Positions 30,291 through 39,582 of a stretch of 64,000 nucleotides of DNA are shown here, in pieces. Below the pieces are notes generated by a model. It had not been told where the DNA came from. It ran no database searches and saw only the letters and a program-made list of their open reading frames with translations. How positions within the stretch are numbered: position 1 is the first letter of the stretch; every line of letters starts with the position of its first letter. Origin of the DNA: an uncultured Eubacterium sp. (GTDB lineage Bacteria > Bacillota > Clostridia > Lachnospirales > Lachnospiraceae). Both the position numbers and the translations under genes were made by a program. Location of the stretch: the NCBI GenBank assembly GCA_947642745.1, contig CANRTU010000001.1, positions 1 to 64,000 on the forward strand, read 5' to 3'.

Positions 30291-30947
30291 CTATCTGGTT
30301 CCAAAAATCCGGTCGCCTGCGTCTCCCAGTCCCGGGCAGATATAAGCGTCCTCATTGAGACAACGGTCCAGACAGCCGCAGTAAATCTGTACGTCCGGAT
30401 GCGCCCGGTGCAGCCGCTCCACCCCTTCCGGCGCTGCGATCACGCACAGGAATTTGATTTTCTTTCCGCCCTTTGCCTTTATAAAATCCACGGCCGCCAC
30501 CGCAGAACCGCCGGTGGCCAGCATCGGGTCCAGCACAGCGATGGTACGCTCTTCAATAGGCGTAGGCAGTTTGCAGTAATATTCTTCCGGTTCGTGGGTC
30601 TCATGATCCCTGTAAAGGCCGATATGGCCTACCTTCGCACTGGGCACCAGTGTCAGAATCCCGTTTACCATTCCAAGCCCCGCCCGCAGAATCGGCACCA
30701 CGGCCAGCTTCTTTCCGCTGATTACCGGTGACTGGCAGGTTTCCAGCGGCGTCTTAATTTCCATCATTTCCACCGGCAGATCACGAAACGCCTCGTATCC
30801 TATGAAAACCGCAATCTCCTCCACCAGTTTGCGGAATTCGTTTGTACCTGTCCGGTAATCCCGCAGCATGGAAATCTTATGCTGGAGTAATGGATGACTG
30901 ATAAAATGTGCGTTTTCTATGTGTTTCATATGTTCTGTATGTTCCAT
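30291..30947 (-). CDS. upp: Uracil phosphoribosyltransferase
   Basis: [59 protein letters not shown]; start reassigned from 31070 to [10 protein letters not shown]. Confidence 0.95.
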   Translation of the reverse strand: MEHTEHMKHIENAHFISHPLLQHKISMLRDYRTGTNEFRKLVEEIAVFIGYEAFRDLPVEMMEIKTPLETCQSPVISGKKLAVVPILRAGLGMVNGILTLVPSAKVGHIGLYRDHETHEPEEYYCKLPTPIEERTIAVLDPMLATGGSAVAAVDFIKAKGGKKIKFLCVIAAPEGVERLHRAHPDVQIYCGCLDRCLNEDAYICPGLGDAGDRIFGTR

Positions 30948-31029
30948 GTTTTCTCCCCTTCCCGGAGCATGTCCGGAAAACGCCTGACTGACATTCCCCT
31001 GCGCTCCTTTTGTATATGTCGTATGATTT

Positions 31030-31040
31030 CCCCCCCCCCC
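31030..31040. repeat. Homopolymer C(11) (G11 on the upp strand)
   Basis: gtatgattt-ccccccccccc-gtaaac, about 83 bp upstream of the upp start. Confidence 0.9.
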
Positions 31041-31237
31041 GTAAACAACGGGCACACGGTTTTGCGCCACGCCATTGTTACCGTCATCCGGCGTATGTCC
31101 GGCGCGCCTGCCCCAATACCCTGCCGGATCGAAAATCCCGGGCGTTTATCCCCCTGTCTGCCGTGGGAATAAGATCACGTTTACAATTTTATCATACAAG
31201 GAATCACATTTCAACCAGATACCGGCAGCCGGTTCTG

Positions 31238-32932
31238 TCATGATGTTTCTGCCAGCGCCACTTTGCACTGCTTTTTATAAACCGCAATGGCATATTTCAG
31301 AATATGCTCCACGCCATCATCAGCCAGATCTTCTTCATATCTGGTAAAAGCAATCTGTCTGAGCGCCTTTTCACATGCCAGATCCAGATTTCCATCCTGT
31401 GCGTATTTTACCTCAATAATAATTCCCATGTCTCCCGTATCCGGTTCCACCAGGATATCCGCATATCCTTCCCCCATTTCACGGTTTGACGAAATACCCC
31501 ACCGTTCCTTTACTCCCAGAATTCCAACTAAAATCCCATGATAAAAATTTTCTTTCATGTCCTTTCTTATGGCAGTGTCACGGATACTGATACTCTTTCG
31601 TAAATATGCTGTAAAAATTTTCTCCGCATTTTGTGCGTCCCCGCTTTTTAGTGCGTCGCAGAAACGGTTCAGCGTTACCCCGTCTGCCCGTACATTCTCT
31701 TTAAAATATTCCATAACCTGGGTCACAAACACGTCCCGGATCTCCATATTGGGAATCGCCAGCTTCATCCGCCTTCCATTTATTTCTCCCCGTCTGGTCA
31801 GATAGCCGGTTGTATAAAGAAGACTCCACATATGGTCAATCGTCTGATAAATCTCCGGATAAGTGAGTTCCTGATGAATTTCTTTTGTAATAGCTTCTCC
31901 CGCAATCAGGCGCTCTATTTCCCTTTTTGTGGCGGCGTTTGTCGATTCCTGGATGAACCGTCTGACCGCTTCGTTACTGCCTGTATTGATCCAGTAATTT
32001 TCCGGCTCCGGACAGGGCTCACTTTTCACTCTGTCACAATAATTAATTACATCCCATGGACAATATATCCCCACATTTCCAAACTGATAGCCATCGTACC
32101 ATCTCTTTACCACATCGTAATGACCAGCCGCATCGTAATAGTCCAGAAGATCCTTCACTTCTTTGTCTGTAAATCCAAAATATTTATCAAAACGCCCGTC
32201 TGAGACAGTCAGGACTTTCAGATGATTCAGTCCGGTAAAAATACTTTCCTTTGAAATCCGCAGACAGCCGGTCAGCACAGCAAATTTCAGACTACTGTTT
32301 GTCTTGAGCACGCTTCCCAGCAGATTGCGGATCAGAGAAATCATCTGCTCATAATATCCATTTGAAAATGCCTTTGCCAGGGGCACATCATATTCATCCA
32401 TTAATACAATCACTTTTGTATTATAATGCTTTTCCAGCAGGGCTGACAGCATTTTCAGACTGCCGCAGAACACGGCTTCATTCATGTTCTCATCCAGAAG
32501 ACAGTTGTACTGCGCCTTGTCATAGTCATTGAGCCTTTCACTTTGTAAAAGAAAATAGTATCTGGCAGCCACTTCCATAATGACCCGTACCGCCATCTGA
32601 AATGCCGTCTGAAAAGTCCGCGCGTCAATCCCTTTCAGCGATACCGTTACCACCGGATATTTTCCCATATAATTTTCACAAAGCGCCCGCTCATTTGAAA
32701 TTTCCAGTCCGTCAAAAATACTTTTATCCCCCTGAATGGAAAAAAAATTTTCCAGCATACTTATATTGAGTGATTTTCCAAATCTCCGTGGGCGGGTAAA
32801 AAGATTCACCGCTCCCCAGTTATAGAGGAATTCCGCAATAAAACCCGTTTTATCCACATAGTAAAAGTCTTCTTTTACGATATCTTCAAAACTTTCAATT
32901 CCTACCGGAAGTTTCTTTTTATACATCTTCAT
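31238..32932 (-). CDS. AAA-ATPase-like plus PD-(D/E)XK nuclease-like protein (DUF1703 type)
   Basis: LPVGIESFEDIVKEDFYYVDKTGFIAEFL, VNLFTRPRRFGKSLNISMLENFF; C-term DILVEPDTGDMGIIIEVKYAQD. Confidence 0.93.
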   Translation of the reverse strand: MKMYKKKLPVGIESFEDIVKEDFYYVDKTGFIAEFLYNWGAVNLFTRPRRFGKSLNISMLENFFSIQGDKSIFDGLEISNERALCENYMGKYPVVTVSLKGIDARTFQTAFQMAVRVIMEVAARYYFLLQSERLNDYDKAQYNCLLDENMNEAVFCGSLKMLSALLEKHYNTKVIVLMDEYDVPLAKAFSNGYYEQMISLIRNLLGSVLKTNSSLKFAVLTGCLRISKESIFTGLNHLKVLTVSDGRFDKYFGFTDKEVKDLLDYYDAAGHYDVVKRWYDGYQFGNVGIYCPWDVINYCDRVKSEPCPEPENYWINTGSNEAVRRFIQESTNAATKREIERLIAGEAITKEIHQELTYPEIYQTIDHMWSLLYTTGYLTRRGEINGRRMKLAIPNMEIRDVFVTQVMEYFKENVRADGVTLNRFCDALKSGDAQNAEKIFTAYLRKSISIRDTAIRKDMKENFYHGILVGILGVKERWGISSNREMGEGYADILVEPDTGDMGIIIEVKYAQDGNLDLACEKALRQIAFTRYEEDLADDGVEHILKYAIAVYKKQCKVALAETS

Positions 32933-33193
32933 TTCCTGTCACACTCCTGTCCGCCAGCCCGTATATCCATATTTCTGGTATACATAACCTGATCCGCTTA
33001 TGTTCTGTCCGTCCTGCCTGCCTGTGTTCTGGCCCTATTATATGATTTCCCGCAGACCGGGTCAACTCTTCAGACAGTTTGCGGCGCTTAAAAACGCCAG
33101 ATATAACAGGCCCGTATCGTTTTGCGCCGCAAAAACCGCCGGAAAAGGCCCCGGACAGCCGTATCCCGGGAAATACAGGCCGCATCCGGCGCA

Positions 33194-33253
33194 TTGACAC
33201 CATACGCTTCACCGGATATAATAATGTCAGACAGACAGCCATAACTGTCTGAC
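33194..33253 (+). promoter_or_regulatory. Sigma-A-type promoter with adjacent palindromic operator or hairpin
   Basis: TTGACA (33194)-17 bp-TATAAT (33217); GTCAGACAG-N10-CTGTCTGAC at 33226-33253. Confidence 0.8.
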
Positions 33254-33302
33254 AGATCCTACAAAAGAAACGAAACAGAACGTAATAAAGAAGGAAACGA
33301 TT

Positions 33303-34211
33303 ATGAACAGACCATCTGATACCAGCACTGCCCCAACCCTCATCTCTGTCTGTGCCGGAGACAAAACCGGCATTGTCTGCTGCTCCAACGGACTGCCCGC
33401 CAGAAACAGAACACTGCTGCAACGGTTATCCGGGCTGCTGGAACAGGCCGGACTGATTCCGGTTTTCAGCCCTTATATTTATGCGAAGGACGGTGTATTC
33501 AGCGGCAGCGCCAGGGACCGGGCCCGGGCGCTGATGGATTTTTACCAGGACCCGGCTGTGACTTCCATCTTCGATGTTTCCGGCGGGGACATCGCCAATG
33601 AAATCCTGCCCTGGCTGGATTTTGATATCATTGCGTCCCATCCGAAGCTGTTTGCCGGCTACAGCGATCTGACCACTGTCATCAACGCCATTTATACAAA
33701 AACCGGACAGCCCTGCCTGCTCTATCAGCTGAAAAACCTGTTGTCTGAAAAAGAAAGCTGGCAGGCCGCTTTTTTTGACACGCTGCTGCATCACAAAACA
33801 CCCCTGTCCGTTTTCCCATACATCTTTGTACAGGGCGACAGTATGGAAGGCATTGTAACCGGCGGCAATATCCGCTGTCTGCTGAAACTGGCAGGAACGG
33901 AATATTTCCCGGACTTAAACCGGAAACTGCTGCTACTGGAAGCTTTTCACGGAGGCGTCCCACAGATGACCACCTATCTGAGCCAGCTGCAAATGATGGG
34001 CGCCTTTTCCAGGGTGAACGGAATTATCCTGGGCACGTTTACAGAAATGGAACAGGAACAGTACCAGCCGGACATCCTTTCACTGGTACAGGCATATGCC
34101 GGCAGCCTGCCGGTGATAAAGACGCCGAAAATCGGCCACGGCACAGATTCCTGCGCTATTATGATCGGGTCATACCAGAAATTCCGGCGCCAGGCGGATA
34201 CTTCCATATGA
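33303..34211 (+). CDS. LD-carboxypeptidase, S66 family (MccF/LdcA-like)
   Basis: SGSARDRARALMDFYQDPAVTSIFDVSGGDIANEILPWLDFD, FAGYSDLTTVINAIYTKTG. Confidence 0.9.
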   Translation: MNRPSDTSTAPTLISVCAGDKTGIVCCSNGLPARNRTLLQRLSGLLEQAGLIPVFSPYIYAKDGVFSGSARDRARALMDFYQDPAVTSIFDVSGGDIANEILPWLDFDIIASHPKLFAGYSDLTTVINAIYTKTGQPCLLYQLKNLLSEKESWQAAFFDTLLHHKTPLSVFPYIFVQGDSMEGIVTGGNIRCLLKLAGTEYFPDLNRKLLLLEAFHGGVPQMTTYLSQLQMMGAFSRVNGIILGTFTEMEQEQYQPDILSLVQAYAGSLPVIKTPKIGHGTDSCAIMIGSYQKFRRQADTSI

Positions 34212-34331
34212 AATATGTAACATTTTTATAACCGGATGAATATTTCTTCCTGATTGATACATACTAAAAGACAGCGCCAGCATTTTATGAAAATGCTGAA
34301 ACTATATAATTTCAGAAAGGAGACGGAAACT

Positions 34332-34508
34332 ATGAATCCGGATGAAGTCATTTGCAGCTGTCTTGATATTACAAAAGGCATGATCGAAGAAGCGGTAAAG
34401 TCCGGCGCAAAGACGCTGGAAGACGTACAGGAAATCAACAGTGTAGGTACCATCTGCGGCTCCTGCATCGAAGATGTGGAAAACCTGATTGCGGAATTAA
34501 CAAAATAA
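34332..34508 (+). CDS. BFD-like [2Fe-2S]-binding protein
   Basis: VICSCLDITKGMIEEAV...GTICGSCIEDVENLI (CxC...CxxC); start reassigned from 34254. Confidence 0.88.
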   Translation: MNPDEVICSCLDITKGMIEEAVKSGAKTLEDVQEINSVGTICGSCIEDVENLIAELTK

Positions 34509-34633
34509 AAAGTATCCGGCGAAGCCGGATACCCCGCCTGCGGCGGGCTGCCTCAGGCAGTATTTTCCCTTCCGGCGCATGGCGTTCCTGCCCGGAGGGC
34601 TTTATTGCTTTACTGGCGCTTTTTCCTGTATGG
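34507..34633 (+). repeat. Family A repeat, long copy; overlaps the stop of the BFD-like gene
   Basis: aTAAAAAGTATCCGGCgaaGCCGGATACcccgcctgcggcgggctgcctcaggcagtattttcccttccggcgcatggcgttcctgcccggagggcttt. Confidence 0.85.
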
Positions 34634-34635
34634 CG

Positions 34636-34690
34636 AAAAGTATCCGGCACTGCCGGATACCCCGCCTGCGGCGGGCTGCCTCAGGCAGCT
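34636..34690 (+). repeat. Family A repeat, short copy in tandem with the preceding one
   Basis: aaaagtatccggcactgccggataccccgcctgcggcgggctgcctcaggcagct. Confidence 0.85.
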
Positions 34691-34895
34691 TTTTCATTTC
34701 CGCCTTATAGCGGCCACATACACATATCCCTGTTCCATCACCGCCGCCATTTGTATACCAGCCATGGGTACCGCCGCATTTCCAGCACCGGTTCTTTTTC
34801 CCACAGTAAATAATCGCCTGCCAGTTTTTGCAGCGGAACATACATGGATAGATCTGCGACGGTATATTAATTTATTTTACCATAAAGGAGTACAT

Positions 34896-35624
34896 ATGAA
34901 ATACAAGGACTACTATAATGACGCTTATATTGTGGATCTTTCCCAAAAAATAAAAACTGTTATGCCGGACTTTGACGAAGAATATTTTACCCGTACGCTC
35001 ACCGGCCGGCTGGATGACAGGGAACTATCCGCCCGGCTGGACTTTATCGTGGACGCCATGCAGCAAAGCATGAGCGGCAGTTATGAAGAACATCTCGAAG
35101 CTTTTTCCAGAATGTACGGCCCCGTGCTGACAGGACCGGAAGGAATGTTTCAATACGGCTGGTGGCTCTGGCCCGTCGGCAGATATGTGGAACGCCGGGG
35201 AAATGATAACTGGCAGCTGTCATTATCTTTTCTGAAAGAACTGACCAGAAGATTTACCGGTGAATTCGCCATCCGGCCTTTACTAAAAGCCCATCCGCAG
35301 GAGGTAATGGACGAGCTGATCCAGTGGACCGCTGACGAAAATGTACATGTCCGCAGGCTTGCCAGCGAAGGTGTCAGAATCCGCCTGCCCTGGTCCCGGA
35401 AGCTGTACACCGCCCTGGATGAATTCGAACGATATACCGTTATTCTCACAAACCTGAAAGATGACCCAGAGAAATTCGTCCAGAAAAGCGTGGGCAATAA
35501 TCTGAACGACCTGTATAAAGAAGCTCCGGACAAAGCGGATTTTATTATTTCCCAGTGGGAAAAATCCGGACAAAGCAGGGCACAGGAATGGATTATTAAA
35601 CATGGCAGGCGCAATCAGAAATAA
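34896..35624 (+). CDS. DNA alkylation repair (HEAT-like) family protein
   Basis: ATG at 34896 after AAAGGAG; VHVRRLASEGVRIRLPWSRKL, FVQKSVGNNLNDLYKEAPDK. Confidence 0.85.
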   Translation: MKYKDYYNDAYIVDLSQKIKTVMPDFDEEYFTRTLTGRLDDRELSARLDFIVDAMQQSMSGSYEEHLEAFSRMYGPVLTGPEGMFQYGWWLWPVGRYVERRGNDNWQLSLSFLKELTRRFTGEFAIRPLLKAHPQEVMDELIQWTADENVHVRRLASEGVRIRLPWSRKLYTALDEFERYTVILTNLKDDPEKFVQKSVGNNLNDLYKEAPDKADFIISQWEKSGQSRAQEWIIKHGRRNQK

Positions 35625-35631
35625 GCCACGG

Positions 35632-37284
35632 CTATTCCTCAAAGTAATAACCGGCAGCCTCCCTTACCGCCTTACTGCTTCCCCTGGCAGCCACGGATAA
35701 AGGAAAATACGAAAGCAGCAGACGGTCGTTGGCGGAATTTCCAAAAACCGCCGTCTCTTTACGGCCATATCCCATTTTTTCACATATCCGCAGCACGCCC
35801 TGTAATTTTCCAGCGCCTTTTTTTGTAATCTGGATACAGCTCTCTTCCCGCAGAATCTGGCAGGAATCCGGAATCCCGAAAATACCCCGCAGCCGTTCTT
35901 CCTCTCCGCCGGCAGCTGACAGGACCTGGGACCTGCCCCGGTCCGGTATTTCTTCATTGACATATTTGTCACCGGCCTTTTCACAGGCATTTTGATCCGT
36001 CTTTTGTTTATCCGCTTTTTTCCACTGCCTGCGGCCTGCCAGCGTGACTTTATACACACAGTCTCCCTTTTTATACACATGTACGGAATAACCATGCCGG
36101 CGGGCTTTTTCCTCCGCCTGCGAAATCCAGGACGTCTCCAGTGGATACGCTTCATCCATGCCGCTTTCTCCCCGGATGATACACCTGGCGCCGCCGGCAA
36201 ATACACCGCCTGCCAGCAGCGGCCAGATTTCCCTGATTTTTATCCTGGCGGCTTCCGGCGGCAGGGAAGTCGCCGCATACAGCCTGGTATAACGGGCCAG
36301 ACGGGTCAGCTGGCGCACATACTGCTTTGGTATCTGCTTGTGCCCCTCCGGAACAAGCGTTCCGTCTATATCCATAAAAACCGCTTTGGGATATACCGGA
36401 ATGCGGAACGCCGGATAAGGCTGAAAAAAGAGCAGACGCTCCTGTCTGCGGTTGCAGTAGGCCAGATAACAGCCGCATCTTTTTCTGCCACAGGCACGAT
36501 CCTCCGCCGGTGGCTGCCCGTCTGTGGCGGATTCTCCACAATCCGGATCATAAAAATTTCCCACTACCGCTCTGGAAAGATTGCAGCGGCGCATGGCGCC
36601 ATCCGCCTCCACAAACCGGTTGTCCCCGCAGAGCCTGCCGTCCGCCCTGTGATGCATAAGCTCCAGGTCAAAATACGGATCAATCTGTGTAAAAGCGTAT
36701 ATTTCCTCCTGCGTATAACGCCGCCCGGGACCGTCCATTTTATTAATCCAGAAATATACATCCTCCGGCAGCTCTCTGCGCGCCTGCCAGAGGACGTCCA
36801 GATGATCCGGCACGCCCACGGCGCCGGCGCAGTATAAAACGCCCCGGTCTGACAGCCTGCGGCAGGTGGCCGTAAACTGCTCCACACTGGTCATTTCCGG
36901 ATGAAAAGTTCCCCACAGCCGCAGTTTTTTCAGATCCCCGCCATGTCTGTGATAAATATCCAGCATCTGATCCACAGGAAAACTAAAGTTGCTCTGGGCG
37001 CCGGCGGCTTCCACCCGTGGATTACCACTAAGAGCCCCGAGCGCTTCCCAGTAATAGTCATGGATCAGCGCTTCCCCATAAGGCGCTATCAGTACGGCTC
37101 CCCCCAGTCCTCTCTTCTGAAACTGTCTGGTAAACCGCAACAGCGCCTCTTTGTCCTGCCGCAGCTGCCGCAGCGTTTCCTGCTTTTTGGAAAAAGGACA
37201 GTAGCCGCACGTATAATTGCAGCTTTTCAGGCTTCCCCGGTAATACCATTGCCGTTTTCTATCCATATCAGTCATGTTCCGCAC
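35632..37284 (-). CDS. STM4011-family radical SAM protein fused to a C-terminal HAD-IIB (Cof-like) phosphatase
   Basis: N-term YRGSLKSCNYTCGYCPFSK (CxxxCxxC); C-term AVFMDIDGTLVPEG and AVFGNSANDRLLLSYFPLSVAA. Confidence 0.88.
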   Translation of the reverse strand: MRNMTDMDRKRQWYYRGSLKSCNYTCGYCPFSKKQETLRQLRQDKEALLRFTRQFQKRGLGGAVLIAPYGEALIHDYYWEALGALSGNPRVEAAGAQSNFSFPVDQMLDIYHRHGGDLKKLRLWGTFHPEMTSVEQFTATCRRLSDRGVLYCAGAVGVPDHLDVLWQARRELPEDVYFWINKMDGPGRRYTQEEIYAFTQIDPYFDLELMHHRADGRLCGDNRFVEADGAMRRCNLSRAVVGNFYDPDCGESATDGQPPAEDRACGRKRCGCYLAYCNRRQERLLFFQPYPAFRIPVYPKAVFMDIDGTLVPEGHKQIPKQYVRQLTRLARYTRLYAATSLPPEAARIKIREIWPLLAGGVFAGGARCIIRGESGMDEAYPLETSWISQAEEKARRHGYSVHVYKKGDCVYKVTLAGRRQWKKADKQKTDQNACEKAGDKYVNEEIPDRGRSQVLSAAGGEEERLRGIFGIPDSCQILREESCIQITKKGAGKLQGVLRICEKMGYGRKETAVFGNSANDRLLLSYFPLSVAARGSSKAVREAAGYYFEE

Positions 37285-38617
37285 CTGACTGGAAGAAGCG
37301 TTCTGACTTTTCCCTGACCCCTTGGGATATCAGCTGCGGGCCGAGATAATCGGACAGGGACATTCCTTCTTCTGTCAGAGTCACAAATTCGTCTGAGATT
37401 GTCACATACCCCGCCGTTTCCCACTGCCGCATCTGTGAAAAATCCTCCGTTACTTCTGTTGCGAAATGTGCCAGATACTCTTTTCTGCTGATTCCCCTGC
37501 CGTAGAGAATCTGGCGGATCGCATATCTTCGTTTCATCTCATCCGCTGTCAGCAGAAATCCATGAGTGATCCGCAGATAATCCCGCTGTTTCATATAGTC
37601 AGCCAGTACAGACAGACACCGGCTCTGTTTAACCGCATAAGGCGTACAGTAATGCAGATCTCCAATATAACTTCTGCCTCCGCAGCCCACTGATAATGTA
37701 TCGGAAAACCCGCAGGATGCATAAGGCGGCTCCATCTGCGGACCAGTACCCGGATTTCCGCCGCCGGACGCTTTGTTCTGACGCCCTTCAAAGGTCCGTA
37801 CAAACCGGCGCATGGAATACTGCCGGTAGCCTGCCTCCCTCAGCAGGCTGCGCATATGAAAATACATTTCCCACATATGCTCCGCCCGTTCCATTCCCTG
37901 CCGGTACAGATATGTACCAGGCTGTATATACAACGGATAGACGAACAGTTCCTCCGGCTCATATTCCAGCGCCTGCTTCAGGGAATCCGCAAGACTCTCC
38001 CTGGTCTGGCCCCTGACGCCGTAAATCAGATCCACGTTCAGACACCCGAAGTCCATATCCCGCAGCAGCCGGAGCGCCCTTCTGGCTGACGATGCCGTAT
38101 GAAACCGTCCCATTGCCGCCAGTTCCTCTTCCCGGAAACTCTGGACGCCGATGCTGACGCGGCTGACCCCGGCCTGTTTTAAAAGCGCCAGCTTTTCCGC
38201 TGTCGTCTGGTCCGGGGAAGTCTCCACCACAATTCCCCTGCCCGGGGAGCGGAATCCGAAATATGTTTCCGCCAGCCCGAATACCCGCTCCAGCTGCTCC
38301 GGGGGAAGCAGCAGCGGCGTTCCCCCGCCCAGCGTCAGATCCTGAAAACAGACCTCCTCTGGCAGAATCCGCGCCAGCTGCTGCGACTGGCGTTCCATGG
38401 CGTCCACATAGTCTCTCATCATCTGTCCGGACTGCCCAGCTACCGAAAACAGATTGCAGTAACCGCATTTATGCTGGCAGAATGGAATATGGAAATACAG
38501 GCCGCACTCCCGCAGCTGGTAAACGTAATCCCGCAGATGCACCTGATACAGCGGCCCGTATGCCGTTTTGTGCGGATAACTGTACATATACTGTATATAT
38601 GGCTGTGTAACCTGCAT
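37268..38617 (-). CDS. STM4012-family radical SAM protein (HemN/HemW-like)
   Basis: PYIQYMYSYPHKTAYGPL N-term; LYFHIPFCQHKCGYCNLF (CxxxCxxC); LTLGGGTPLLL. Confidence 0.9.
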   Translation of the reverse strand: MQVTQPYIQYMYSYPHKTAYGPLYQVHLRDYVYQLRECGLYFHIPFCQHKCGYCNLFSVAGQSGQMMRDYVDAMERQSQQLARILPEEVCFQDLTLGGGTPLLLPPEQLERVFGLAETYFGFRSPGRGIVVETSPDQTTAEKLALLKQAGVSRVSIGVQSFREEELAAMGRFHTASSARRALRLLRDMDFGCLNVDLIYGVRGQTRESLADSLKQALEYEPEELFVYPLYIQPGTYLYRQGMERAEHMWEMYFHMRSLLREAGYRQYSMRRFVRTFEGRQNKASGGGNPGTGPQMEPPYASCGFSDTLSVGCGGRSYIGDLHYCTPYAVKQSRCLSVLADYMKQRDYLRITHGFLLTADEMKRRYAIRQILYGRGISRKEYLAHFATEVTEDFSQMRQWETAGYVTISDEFVTLTEEGMSLSDYLGPQLISQGVREKSERFFQSGAEHD

Positions 38618-38686
38618 ATTGCCTCCTTATTTATGCCCTGCAGCGCCAGATTGTATCTTTTAAATTCATGCATGAAAAGCAGTTTT

Positions 38687-39544
38687 CTATAACAGAAAAT
38701 GCTTGTATGGCACGGTATATACCAGCGGATGGCCAATGCCGTGATACCACATGCCATCTTCCCCGAAACAGGTGCCATGATCCGAACAGCAGATCACAAA
38801 CACCGGCCCCAGCAGTTTAAACGCGTGGAACAGCCGTCCCAGCTGAATATCCACGGCCCGGAGGGCGGCTCCCTGGGACTGGACGCTGTCCCGCCTGGCT
38901 CCCTGTACATAATAATGCGTGGGATAATGGAGCGCCGTAAAGTTGATATACATCATAAGAAGCTGCCCCGGGGCCACATCTTCCAGCTTTCTGACCGCAC
39001 AGTCCACCTGGTGTTCCGGAGCGTCCGCCACCCTGCAGCCAAAGGACGGATGCCAGTCACTGTGCATAAAATACGAAGGCAGCACGCTGCCTGTTGCCGT
39101 GCGTTTGTCAAAAAAACTGACGCCGCCGATACAGTATGTATCATACCCTTCCCGCTCCAGCCCCTGTATCCAGGTAGTTTCCCGGAACGTCCAGGCTCCC
39201 CGGGGCGCTTTGCGTCCCATTCCCGTATCCTCTGAAAAAAACAGCGTTTCCCGCTCCTTCATACTTGCTGTGCCTTCATCCACAGGCAGAAATCCGGCAA
39301 ACATGGCCTGATGGGACGGATAGGTAAAGCTGCCGGGCGCCTGGCATTTCCTCCAGGCCCCATAGCGGTTTAAAACAGGAGTCCCGCCATTTTCCTGTTG
39401 TGCCACAGCTACATCATAGCGCAGCGCATCCAGACAGATAAATAAAATATGGGCATTTCCTACTACCCGGTTCATGTCCGGGGTCTGCCGGGGTCTTTGT
39501 TTCATCTGATTTGTCATAACTGTTTTATCATTCATATTTGTCAT
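38687..39544 (-). CDS. STM4013/SEN3800-family hydrolase (sulfatase/alkaline phosphatase superfamily)
   Basis: ILFICLDALRYDVAVAQQENGGTPVLNRYG, FTYPSHQAMFAGFLP, FVICCSDHGTCFGEDGMWYHGIGHP. Confidence 0.9.
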   Translation of the reverse strand: MTNMNDKTVMTNQMKQRPRQTPDMNRVVGNAHILFICLDALRYDVAVAQQENGGTPVLNRYGAWRKCQAPGSFTYPSHQAMFAGFLPVDEGTASMKERETLFFSEDTGMGRKAPRGAWTFRETTWIQGLEREGYDTYCIGGVSFFDKRTATGSVLPSYFMHSDWHPSFGCRVADAPEHQVDCAVRKLEDVAPGQLLMMYINFTALHYPTHYYVQGARRDSVQSQGAALRAVDIQLGRLFHAFKLLGPVFVICCSDHGTCFGEDGMWYHGIGHPLVYTVPYKHFLL

Positions 39545-39582
39545 ATTTAATGTCCGTCAGGGGCAGCGCCGGTTTTTATAAA

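Noticed and set aside
30947-31070. N-terminal extension of upp ([19 protein letters not shown]...)
   Set aside because: It translates the G11 homopolymer leader; homology to Upp begins after 30947
34605-34895. N-terminal 97 aa of the 34605..35624 ORF
   Set aside because: It reads through a family A repeat; ATG at 34896 has an SD (AAAGGAG) and begins the conserved protein
37268-38617. Annotation as HemW/HemN coproporphyrinogen oxidase
   Set aside because: The N-terminal PYIQYMYSYPHKTAYGPL segment and the STM4011/4013/4014/4015 neighbours fit the STM4012 family better
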